Source: Cupriavidus sp. MP-37 (GTDB taxonomy: Bacteria > Pseudomonadota > Gammaproteobacteria > Burkholderiales > Burkholderiaceae). Taken from it: a stretch of 64,000 nucleotides of DNA. The notes beneath the pieces were generated by a model that was not told where the DNA came from, did not search any database, and saw nothing but the letters and a program-made list of their open reading frames with translations. This document shows, in pieces, positions 55,473 through 64,000 of the stretch (positions are counted from its first letter, which is position 1; every line of letters begins with the position of its first letter). The position numbers and the translations under genes are program-made. The stretch covers positions 2,565,001 to 2,629,000 of the forward strand of contig NZ_CP085344.1 of assembly GCF_020618415.1 (NCBI RefSeq). Reading direction: 5' to 3'.

Positions 55473-56939
55473 TCAGCGCGGCGGCATCGCCACGGCGGGC
55501 GCCTGCGCATGCCACGCCACGCGCCAGCGCGGCGCCGGCGCGGCATCTGGCCAGCGGCGATGCATGCCCAGGCCGGCGGCCAGCACCAGCGTGCCGCCGG
55601 CCCACAGCAGCGGCAGCCAGGCCCGGCGCCAGGCGGGAATGCCGGCTTCCTGGCAGGCCTGCTTCAGCGCCCGGGCCGGGCCGCCGGGGCGCAGCACGAT
55701 GCGCTCGCCGCCGCTGCGCGCGGCCAGGCGCAACGGCTGCCGCAGCACCGCTTCGGGCACGCCGAAGGTGTCGTCGCGCACGAAACGGAGTTCGCCGCGC
55801 CAGGCCGGCACCACGATACGGGCCTCGCCGCGCCAGTCCAGCAGCACCGGCGCCGGCGCCACCGCCGGCGGCGGCACGCAGGCCAGCACGCGCTCGCGGA
55901 AGCGGCGCAGCACCAGGCCCTCGTGCGCGATCGCCGGCTCGCCGCCGGCGTGCGCCACCAGTTGCACGCGCATCGCCGCCAGCCGCGCGGTCGAGGGAGC
56001 GCGCACGCCGAGGTCGCGCAGCCACAGCCGCAGCACCGCGTCGGCCTGCGCCGCAGGCAAGGCGCGCAGGCCCGGCAGGTCGAGTTCGGACAGCGTGTCG
56101 GCGTCGCGGCCGGCACGCACCAGGGTCGCCAGCGCGGTGGCGGCCAGCTGGTCGATCAGCGCGCCGGCCTGGGCAAAATGCGCGGCCGCCTGCACCACGT
56201 TGGCGGCCAGCCCCGGAAACGCCGCCTGCAGCGCTGGCAGCTGCGCGCGCAAGGCGTTGCGCGCGTAGCGCTCATCGGCATTGGACGGATCGTCGACCCA
56301 TTGCAGCCCGTTGGCGGCGCAGTAGGCCTCGATGCCGGCGCGGGGCACCTCCAGCCACGGACGCAGCAGCATCACGCCGCTGCGCGGGTCCAGCGGGCGC
56401 AGCGCCGGCATGCCCGCCATGCCGGCCACGCCGGCACCGCGGAACAGCCGCAGCAGCACGGTCTCGACCTGGTCGTCCTGGTGGTGGGCAAACAGCAGCA
56501 GGCGCGCGCCGCTGTCGGCGCACATCGCCGCCAGCGCGGCGTAGCGCGCGCGGCGCGCGGCGGCTTCGACGCCCTCGCCCGCCGCCGGCCGCACCGACAC
56601 GCGCCGCACGAAATAGCCCACCTGCCACTGCGTGCACAGCGCGGCGCAGAAGCGGTCCCAGTCGTCGGCCTCGGCCTGCAAGCCGTGGTGGACGTGCAGC
56701 GCGACCACGCGCCCCCCTTCGCCCGTCCCCTCGCCCGCCCGGGCCACCGCCGCGCGCGCGGCATGCAGCAGCGCAACCGAGTCGCGCCCGCCCGACAGCG
56801 CCACCGCAATCGTCGGCGCCGCCGCCGTCGCGGCGCCAGAAACAACAAAGGCCGCACTGGCCTGCAGGGCCTGTGCGACCTTGTCGGTCAGGCGCGCGGA
56901 CGGGTCAGTCCTGGGCGCCGGTTTCCTTGAACTTGCCAT
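55473..56939 (-). CDS. tilS: tRNA(Ile)-lysidine synthetase
   Basis: A 488-residue ATPase that attaches lysine to cytidine 34 of tRNA-Ile(CAU), making it read AUA. The PP-loop is S49-G-G-R-D-S54, followed by [19 protein letters not shown] and [21 protein letters not shown]. The C-terminal domains are recognisable from [22 protein letters not shown]. The start overlaps the end of accA by 35 bases, a longer overlap than usual, which suggests coupled translation; a start slightly downstream is possible. Its minus-strand neighbour downstream is lysC. Confidence 0.94.
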   Translation of the reverse strand: MASSRKPAPRTDPSARLTDKVAQALQASAAFVVSGAATAAAPTIAVALSGGRDSVALLHAARAAVARAGEGTGEGGRVVALHVHHGLQAEADDWDRFCAALCTQWQVGYFVRRVSVRPAAGEGVEAAARRARYAALAAMCADSGARLLLFAHHQDDQVETVLLRLFRGAGVAGMAGMPALRPLDPRSGVMLLRPWLEVPRAGIEAYCAANGLQWVDDPSNADERYARNALRAQLPALQAAFPGLAANVVQAAAHFAQAGALIDQLAATALATLVRAGRDADTLSELDLPGLRALPAAQADAVLRLWLRDLGVRAPSTARLAAMRVQLVAHAGGEPAIAHEGLVLRRFRERVLACVPPPAVAPAPVLLDWRGEARIVVPAWRGELRFVRDDTFGVPEAVLRQPLRLAARSGGERIVLRPGGPARALKQACQEAGIPAWRRAWLPLLWAGGTLVLAAGLGMHRRWPDAAPAPRWRVAWHAQAPAVAMPPR

Positions 56940-57876
56940 AGGCCAGCAGGCGCTCGTAGCGGCGCGCCTGCAACTCCTTCACGCTCATGCCCTGGAACTG
57001 GCGCAGCGACTCGGCCAGCGAGCGCTTGAGCAGCGCCGCCATGCCCTTGTAGTCGCGATGCGCGCCGCCCAGCGGCTCGCTCACGATCTTGTCGATCAGG
57101 CCCAGCGCCTTCAGCCGGTGCGCGGTCAGGCCCAGTGCCTCGGCGGCCTCGGGCGCCTTCTCGGCGGTCTTCCACAGGATCGAGGCGCAGCCTTCCGGCG
57201 AGATCACCGCGTAGGTGGCGAACTGCAGCATCTGCACCACGTCGCCCACGGCGATGGCCAGCGCGCCGCCCGAACCGCCTTCGCCGATGATGGTGGCGAT
57301 CAGCGGCACCTTGAGGCCGGCCATCACATACAGGTTATGGCCGATGGCCTCGGACTGGCCGCGCTCTTCGGCGTCGATGCCGGGGAATGCGCCCGGGGTG
57401 TCGACGAAGGTGAAGATCGGCAGGCCGAACTTGTCGGCCAGTTCCATCAGGCGCTTGGCCTTGCGGTAGCCCTCGGGCTTGGGCATGCCGAAATTGCGCA
57501 TGGCGCGCTCTTTCGTGTCGCGGCCCTTCTGGTGCCCGATCACCATGCACGACTGGCCATTGAAGCGCGCCAGCCCGCCGATGATCGACAGGTCGTCGGC
57601 AAAGGTGCGGTCGCCGTGCAGTTCGTGGAAATCGGTAAAGATCTCGCGCACGTAGTCCAGCGTATAGGGGCGCTGGGGGTGGCGGGCGATTTGCGCAACC
57701 TGCCACGGGGTCAGGTTGGCATAGATGTCTTTGGTCAGCTGCTGGCTCTTGCCGGCCAGCCGCGAAATCTCTTCGGAAATATCGACAGCCGAATCGTCCT
57801 GCACGAAGCGCAGTTCTTCGATCTTTGCCTCGAGTTCGGCAATGGGCTGCTCAAAATCCAGGAAGGTGGTTTTCAT
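56905..57876 (-). CDS. accA: Acetyl-CoA carboxylase carboxyltransferase subunit alpha
   Basis: A 323-residue normal-length alpha subunit of the carboxyltransferase that transfers CO2 from biotin to acetyl-CoA, the first step of fatty-acid synthesis. Typical stretches are [60 protein letters not shown] and [16 protein letters not shown]. It is followed by tilS with overlapping ends and preceded by the alkA gene. Confidence 0.98.
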   Translation of the reverse strand: MKTTFLDFEQPIAELEAKIEELRFVQDDSAVDISEEISRLAGKSQQLTKDIYANLTPWQVAQIARHPQRPYTLDYVREIFTDFHELHGDRTFADDLSIIGGLARFNGQSCMVIGHQKGRDTKERAMRNFGMPKPEGYRKAKRLMELADKFGLPIFTFVDTPGAFPGIDAEERGQSEAIGHNLYVMAGLKVPLIATIIGEGGSGGALAIAVGDVVQMLQFATYAVISPEGCASILWKTAEKAPEAAEALGLTAHRLKALGLIDKIVSEPLGGAHRDYKGMAALLKRSLAESLRQFQGMSVKELQARRYERLLAYGKFKETGAQD

Positions 57877-57990
57877 AAAATCACACGTACCTGTCTGTGA
57901 AGGGGCGCATTCTACCGGAATTTGGCCGCTATCTTAGCGCCTGCCGGATAGCGCGCAATGCACCCGGGGGTTAGTTTGTTGTTGCGATGC

Positions 57991-58850
57991 TCAATACGTC
58001 ACAGGCAACGGGTCGAGGCTGCGCCACATATACCACGTGGCCACGGTGCGCCAAGGCTCCCAGTTGGCCGCCACCTCGCGCGCCTCGCTGCGCGTGACCG
58101 GTTCGCCGCTGAAGTAATTGGCGGAGATGGCGTTGATCAGCCCGACATCGTCGAGCGGCAGCACGTTGGGCCGCATCAGGTTGAACATCAGGAACATCTC
58201 GGCGGTCCAGCGCCCGATGCCGCGGATCTGCGTCAGCTCGGCGATGACGGCCTCGTCATCCATCTGCGCCCACTGCGCGACGTGCACGGTGCCCGCCTTG
58301 AAGTGCCCGGCCAGGTCGATCAGGTATTCCGCCTTGCGCTTGGACACGCCGCACCCGGCCAGCTTCTCGGTGCCGGCGCGCAGGAACTGCGCCGGTGCCA
58401 GCCGCGGACAGACCGCGTGCAGGCGCTCCCATACCGACTGCGCCGCCTTGACCGAGATCTGCTGGCCCACCACCGCGCGCGCCAGCGTGACGAACGGGTC
58501 GCCGCGCGACACCAGGTGCGCGGGCCCGTAGGTCGGGATCATCTTGCGCAGGATGCGGTCGCGCTTCATCAGGTCAGCGCACGCCTCGTCCCAGTAGGCG
58601 GGGCGCACCGCGTCGACCACGGTCTCGACCGGCAGCGGCACCGCTTGCGCCTCGGGCAGCACGGTCCTGGCGTTGCGCGCGGTCTTTGCCGCGGGCCGCG
58701 ATGTGTCCTTGCCGGTGTCCTTGCCGGTGTCCTTGCCGTCCGGCAGCGGCGCCTCCCTGGCGCCGGCCTTGCCCGGACGCGGGCCGGCCGCCTTCGCCCG
58801 ACCCGCGCTGGCGGGCGGCGTGGCGGCGGCGGGCTTGCGCGCGGCAGCGT

Positions 58851-58866
<16 letters not shown>
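57991..58866 (-). CDS. DNA-3-methyladenine glycosylase II (AlkA/MagIII type HhH-GPD)
   Basis: A 291-residue base-excision glycosylase. Residues about 211-228 ([18 protein letters not shown]) form the helix-hairpin-helix, and the catalytic aspartate is D239 or D240 in PLDDVGL. The first about 65 residues are a low-complexity, Lys/Ala/Pro-rich lead containing a [14 protein letters not shown] repeat. Its start overlaps the end of cysS by 16 bases. It removes alkylated purines. Compared with typical AlkA the N-terminal TATA-like domain is missing and replaced by the linker. Confidence 0.9.
58703..58738. repeat. Three 12-bp tandem repeats in the glycosylase N-terminus
   Basis: Three perfect copies of GTGTCCTTGCCG encode, on the minus strand, the GKDT repeat of the glycosylase lead. 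The unit is a multiple of three, so changes in number keep the frame. Confidence 0.92.
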
Positions 58867-60239
<1,373 letters not shown>

Positions 60240-60496
60240 GAAACGAAGTGAGTGGTGAGAGGAGACTGCCGGTTCCACACGGCAGGCAGCGCGGGCCGCG
60301 GCCGCCGGCGCGAACGCCGCCACTGGCGCAATGCCGTCGCGCCCCATATCTTACCGGAAGGCGGTGCGCGAGTCGGGCACGCGGCATGAGCGGCATGAGC
60401 GGCTTGCGGCCGCGCACCGGGGCTGCCGCGGCATCGCTTTCGTGCCGCCCTTGCCGCTTTGCTAGAATGCCGCGGAGTATAACGGACCCGTCCTCA

Positions 60497-61228
60497 ATGA
60501 GCCTGCCGCTGCCCTCCCCGCTTTCCGCCGTTTCTGCCGTTTCCGCCGTCCCCGCTGCGCGCGCGTGCCGGCGCGCAGCGCGCGCCGTCCTGCCGCTGCT
60601 GGCCCTGGCCGCGGCGCTGGCGGGTCCCGCGTCCGCGCAGAACGGACCGCTGTCGCTGGCCGTGCCGACCTCGCCGGTCGGCGGCATCCAGTCGACCGAC
60701 CCGGGCATGGGCGAGGCCCAGCAAGCCGCCAACGCACGCCGCTACGAGGACGCCATCAAGGGCTTCGACCGCGTGCTCGCCGCCAATCCGCGCAATGCGC
60801 AGGCCCGCTTCCAGCGCGCCTGGGCGCTGGCCCAGTCGGGCCGCGAGGACGAAGCGATCCAGGCCTTCAGCGAGATGGCGCAGGACTTTCCCGAGCTGCC
60901 CGAGCCGCACAACAACCTGGCGCTGCTCTATGCCAAGCGCGGCGACCTGAAGCGCGCCGAGGCCGAACTGCTGCTGGCCACCGAGGTCAAGCCGGCGTTT
61001 GCGGTCGGCTACACCAACCTGGGCGACGTCTACCGCCGCCTGGCCGAGCAGGCCTACACCGAAGCGCTGCGCCGCAATCCCGGCGATGCCCGCGCCAGTG
61101 CCGGCCTGCGCCAGCTGGCCCCGGCGTCCGCCGTGGCAGCGCCGCCCAAGCCGGCACCCGCGGCCACGGGCCGCAAGGCCGCGCCGGCCGGGCGCCAGTC
61201 TCCTGCCAGCGCCCCCGCCGCGAACTGA
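60497..61228 (+). CDS. Exported tetratricopeptide repeat protein
   Basis: 243 residues with a signal peptide (residues about 25-47, ALAGPASAQ) and three to four TPR units at about 75-195 (ANARRYEDAIKGFDRVLAANP, QARFQRAWALAQSGREDEAI, PHNNLALLYAKRGDLKRAEAEL, YTNLGDVYRRLAEQAYTEAL). An Ala/Pro-rich tail follows. It is probably a periplasmic or membrane-associated scaffold. It lies upstream of the two cyclophilins on the same strand. A -10-like TAGAAT lies at 60463-60468 without a good -35. Confidence 0.88.
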   Translation: MSLPLPSPLSAVSAVSAVPAARACRRAARAVLPLLALAAALAGPASAQNGPLSLAVPTSPVGGIQSTDPGMGEAQQAANARRYEDAIKGFDRVLAANPRNAQARFQRAWALAQSGREDEAIQAFSEMAQDFPELPEPHNNLALLYAKRGDLKRAEAELLLATEVKPAFAVGYTNLGDVYRRLAEQAYTEALRRNPGDARASAGLRQLAPASAVAAPPKPAPAATGRKAAPAGRQSPASAPAAN

Positions 61229-61299
61229 CAGCATCCATCCGCAATGGCCTGGCACTGTGCGCCGGGCCGTGTCCATCCCGACTTACCGGAGTTCCCTTC

Positions 61300-61884
61300 A
61301 TGATCCGTTCCCGTCGCATCCTCCTGGCCGGCCTTGCCGCCGGCGCCCTGGCGCTGTCCTCGTTCAGCGCGCTGGCCCAGCAGAAGGCCGCCGAGCGCGT
61401 CCAGTTCGTCACCAGCGCCGGCAAGTTCACGGTCGAGCTCTATCCCGAGGCCGCGCCCAAGACCGTTGCGAACTTCCTGGAATATGTGAAGAGCGGCTTC
61501 TACAGTGGCACCATCTTCCACCGCGTGATCAACGGCTTCATGGTGCAGGGCGGCGGCTTCGACCGCGACATGAAGGAAAAGCCGACGCGCGCGCCGATCC
61601 CGCTGGAAGCCCGCAACGGCCTGAAGAACAAGGCCGGCACGGTTGCCATGGCGCGCACCAGCAACCCGGATTCGGCCACCGCGCAGTTCTTCGTCAATGT
61701 GGTGGATAATCCGAATCTCGACTACCCGCAGCCGGACGGCAATGGCTATGCCGTCTTCGGCAAGGTGGTGGAAGGCATGGACACGATCGACAAGATCAAG
61801 GCCGTGCCGACCACCGCCTACGGCCCGATGCGCAATGTGCCGGCCGCGCCGATCGTGATCGAGTCGGCCACCGTCGTCAAATAA
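61300..61884 (+). CDS. ppiA: Periplasmic peptidyl-prolyl cis-trans isomerase (cyclophilin, PpiA type)
   Basis: 194 residues with a signal peptide ([20 protein letters not shown], cleaved after ALA around residue 26). The cyclophilin core has [15 protein letters not shown] with the catalytic arginine, [21 protein letters not shown], and [16 protein letters not shown] lies before the start. It folds proline-containing periplasmic proteins. Confidence 0.96.
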   Translation: MIRSRRILLAGLAAGALALSSFSALAQQKAAERVQFVTSAGKFTVELYPEAAPKTVANFLEYVKSGFYSGTIFHRVINGFMVQGGGFDRDMKEKPTRAPIPLEARNGLKNKAGTVAMARTSNPDSATAQFFVNVVDNPNLDYPQPDGNGYAVFGKVVEGMDTIDKIKAVPTTAYGPMRNVPAAPIVIESATVVK

Positions 61885-61906
61885 TTACCGAACAGAGGAA
61901 ACCGCC

Positions 61907-62407
61907 ATGTCCAAGGTACAGCTGCAGACCAACAAGGGTGTGATCACCCTGGAACTCGACGCCGAGAAGGCCCCGAAAACGGTTGAGAACTTCCTGTCGT
62001 ATGTCCGCAAGGGCCACTACGACAACACCATCTTCCACCGCGTGATCAAGAACTTCATGATCCAGGGCGGCGGCTTCGAGCCCGGCATGAAGCAGAAGGA
62101 CACCGACGCCCCGATCGAGAACGAAGCCGGCAACGGCCTGAAGAACGACCGCTACACCGTGGCGATGGCGCGCACCAATGCGCCGCACTCGGCCACCGCG
62201 CAGTTCTTCATCAACGTGGTCGACAACGACTTCCTCAACTTCTCGTCGCCCACCCCGCAGGGCTTCGGCTATGCCGTGTTCGGCAAGGTGGTCGACGGCA
62301 CCGACGTGGTCGAGCAGATCAAGGGCGTGCGCACCGGCAGCTCGGGCTTCCACCAGGACGTGCCGCTCGAAGACGTGGTGATCGAGAAGGCCGTCGTCGT
62401 CGAGTAA
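61907..62407 (+). CDS. ppiB: Cytoplasmic peptidyl-prolyl cis-trans isomerase (cyclophilin, PpiB type)
   Basis: 166 residues without a signal peptide. The active site [19 protein letters not shown] is close to that of its neighbour, as are [21 protein letters not shown] and [12 protein letters not shown]. It lies 22 bases after ppiA, so a duplication gave periplasmic and cytoplasmic copies in one operon. Confidence 0.97.
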   Translation: MSKVQLQTNKGVITLELDAEKAPKTVENFLSYVRKGHYDNTIFHRVIKNFMIQGGGFEPGMKQKDTDAPIENEAGNGLKNDRYTVAMARTNAPHSATAQFFINVVDNDFLNFSSPTPQGFGYAVFGKVVDGTDVVEQIKGVRTGSSGFHQDVPLEDVVIEKAVVVE

Positions 62408-62473
62408 GCCCATGCCCGCCGATTGCGGTGCCGTGCGCGCCCGCGTGCCGGCCTTTTTCTCCCGACACCACGC

Positions 62474-63271
62474 ATGACCGCAATCTCCCACACGCCGGTG
62501 GCCGGTCCCCTCGAGGTACAGGCGCCGGCGTGGTTCATTTCAGACCTGCATCTCACGCCCGGCATGCCCCGCACGCTGGCGGCCTTCGAGCGCACGCTCG
62601 AGCGCGCCGCCGCGCAGGCGCGCACGCTGTTTATCTTGGGCGACTTCTTTGAATTCTGGGTCGGCGACGAAGAAACCGAGGCGCCGTTCGCGCAACGCGT
62701 GACGCTGGCGCTGCGCGCGCTTGCCGCGCGCGGCGTGGCGGTGTACCTGATGCACGGCAACCGCGACTTCCTGCTGGGCCGGCGCTTTGCCGGCGCCGCC
62801 GGCGCCAAGCTGCTGGCCGACCCCACCGTGATCCACTGCGCCGGCCAGCGCGTGGTGCTGAGCCACGGCGACATGCTGTGCATCGACGACGAACGCTACA
62901 ACCGCTTTCGCCGCTGGACCCGCAAGCGCTGGGTGCAGCGCGTGTTCCTGGCGCTGCCGCTGCGCGCGCGCCTGGCGGTGGCGCGCAAGCTGCGCGCCGA
63001 CAGCGAAGGCAACCGCGCCAGGCAACGCCAGGCAGGTGCCGCAGTACCGGTGGTCTATGGCGACGTGGCGCCCGCCGCGGCGGCCGAGTTGCTCGGTGCC
63101 GCCGGCGCGTCGCTGCTGGTCCATGGCCACACCCACCGCCCTGCCCGCCATGAAGACGCCGCGGGCGTGCGCTGGGTGCTGACCGACTGGGACCTCGATG
63201 GCGCGCATCCGCGCGCCGCGGTGCTGCAGCTGGACCGCGACGGCTTCCGGCTGCTGCCGCAGACGGACTGA
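62474..63271 (+). CDS. lpxH: UDP-2,3-diacylglucosamine diphosphatase
   Basis: A 265-residue calcineurin-fold enzyme that makes lipid X in lipid A synthesis. The metal motifs are D24-L-H26, GDFFE (56-60), GNRDF (95-99), SHGDMLCIDD and the C-terminal VHGHTHRP. The ATG at 62474 is the one closest to the fold. It follows ppiB, probably in the same operon. Confidence 0.96.
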   Translation: MTAISHTPVAGPLEVQAPAWFISDLHLTPGMPRTLAAFERTLERAAAQARTLFILGDFFEFWVGDEETEAPFAQRVTLALRALAARGVAVYLMHGNRDFLLGRRFAGAAGAKLLADPTVIHCAGQRVVLSHGDMLCIDDERYNRFRRWTRKRWVQRVFLALPLRARLAVARKLRADSEGNRARQRQAGAAVPVVYGDVAPAAAAELLGAAGASLLVHGHTHRPARHEDAAGVRWVLTDWDLDGAHPRAAVLQLDRDGFRLLPQTD

Positions 63272-63306
63272 GCGGCGCCGGCCCGTTCGCCCGTTCCCGC
63301 GCGCCG

Positions 63307-64000
63307 TTACTTCATCAGCTTGCGCAGCTCGCTGGCATCGAACGGATCGTTCGGCGTGTTTTCCAGGTGTTCGCCAAGCCGGTCGAGCGCAGCCAGCACG
63401 GCCTCGATGCGGTCATGCTGGACCGCGGCATTGTCGATCAGGCTCTTGAGCGCCAGCGATACCGGGTCGTCCGCATTGGGCGTGATGCCATAGGCGGAGA
63501 ACTCCTGTCTGGCGCCCTGCTGCACCGTGGGCGCATCGGGCAGGATGATGCGGGCGGGAATGCCGACCGCGGTCGCGCCCGGCGGCACCGGCTTGAGCAC
63601 CACTGCGTTGGAGCCCACGCGCGCGCCGTCGCCCACCTCGAATCCGCCCAGCACCTTGGCGCCCGCGCTGACCACCACGCCGACACCGAGCGTCGGATGC
63701 CGCTTCTGGCCCTTGTACAGCGACGTGCCGCCCAGCGTCACGCCCTGGTAGATGGTGCAATCGTCGCCGATCTGCGCGGTCTCGCCGATGACCACGCCCA
63801 TGCCGTGGTCGATGAACACGCGCCGCCCCAGCGTCGCCGCCGGATGGATCTCGATGCCGGTAAAAAAGCGCGACCAGTGCGAAATCCAGCGGCCCAGCCA
63901 GTGAAAGCCCGCGCGCCAGCAGGCGTGCGCCAGCCGGTGCAGCACCACCGCGTGCAGGCCGGGATAGCAGGTCAGGACTTCCAGGCGGCTGCGCGCGGCA
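63307..64000 (-). CDS. cysE: Serine O-acetyltransferase (partial, N-terminus off the window)
   Basis: About 230 residues are visible; the frame continues past the right edge (reading [20 protein letters not shown] upstream of the first internal start). It is a left-handed beta-helix acetyltransferase that makes O-acetylserine for cysteine. Typical stretches are [20 protein letters not shown] with the catalytic histidine and [14 protein letters not shown]. The C-terminal 40 residues beyond the helix may include the cysteine synthase binding tail. It converges on lpxH. Confidence 0.95.
   Translation of the reverse strand, partial: AARSRLEVLTCYPGLHAVVLHRLAHACWRAGFHWLGRWISHWSRFFTGIEIHPAATLGRRVFIDHGMGVVIGETAQIGDDCTIYQGVTLGGTSLYKGQKRHPTLGVGVVVSAGAKVLGGFEVGDGARVGSNAVVLKPVPPGATAVGIPARIILPDAPTVQQGARQEFSAYGITPNADDPVSLALKSLIDNAAVQHDRIEAVLAALDRLGEHLENTPNDPFDASELRKLMK

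Overview
The window is about two-thirds G+C and almost entirely coding. Gene content points to a betaproteobacterium of the order Burkholderiales, most likely Cupriavidus or a close Ralstonia relative: a Bug-type (TctC) binding protein, Gram-negative trimeric porins, a family I lipase with its foldase, a single-chain pyruvate carboxylase, direct sulfhydrylation by MetY, and the housekeeping run lysC-tilS-accA-alkA-cysS-TPR-ppiA-ppiB-lpxH-cysE. The genus is inferred from content and gene order; no database was searched. No phage, insertion sequence or CRISPR array was seen.

Layout. 1-2.6 kb: a 3-oxoacid CoA-transferase (scoA-scoB, scoB cut by the window edge), an orphan PAS-LuxR regulator and a hotdog thioesterase. 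2.6-5.6 kb: a TRAP transporter operon (dctQ-dctM-dctP). 5.9-8.7 kb: a short-chain dehydrogenase divergent from ETF-ubiquinone oxidoreductase. 8.8-11.9 kb: lipase, lipase foldase and a YcgR-like PilZ protein. 12.2-14.1 kb: a FadR-type regulator with an FAD-dependent 2-hydroxyacid oxidase. 14.1-23.9 kb: a catabolic island consisting of a glycoside-hydrolase-like lipoprotein, SMP-30 lactonase, uronate dehydrogenase, RraA/aldolase-like protein, enolase-superfamily dehydratase and Bug binding protein on one strand, with a divergent GntR regulator, a semialdehyde dehydrogenase and a porin.

23.9-36.5 kb: a transporter, aroC, a metaxin-like GST, an LplT-PlsC fusion, a CBS protein, metY with a coupled hydrolase, a DUF962 protein, a YihY protein, wrbA, a DUF2069 protein and a D-2-hydroxyacid dehydrogenase. 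36.5-45.2 kb: an ABC peptide-type uptake operon (dppABCDF) followed on the same strand by a porin and an N-formylglutamate-amidohydrolase-like enzyme, with an IclR regulator upstream. 45.4-47.0 kb: an unusual thiolase-fold protein lacking the nucleophilic cysteine, paired with a DUF35 protein. 47-53.6 kb: pirin, PagL lipid A deacylase, pyruvate carboxylase, and an adenylate cyclase-FHA protein. 53.8-64 kb: tRNA-Ser(GCU) and the housekeeping block, ending in a cysE cut by the right edge.

How it works together. The 14-24 kb island reads as uronate or aldarate utilisation: porin and Bug protein for capture, oxidation by uronate dehydrogenase, lactone opening by SMP-30, dehydration by the enolase-superfamily enzyme, and 2-oxoglutarate semialdehyde oxidation by the aldehyde dehydrogenase, with GntR control through a palindrome next to the aldehyde dehydrogenase start. 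The least conventional unit is the thiolase-like/DUF35 pair, which resembles side-chain retro-aldolases more than true thiolases. Several intrinsic terminators, palindromic operators and a repeated GC-rich hairpin family were read directly from the sequence.
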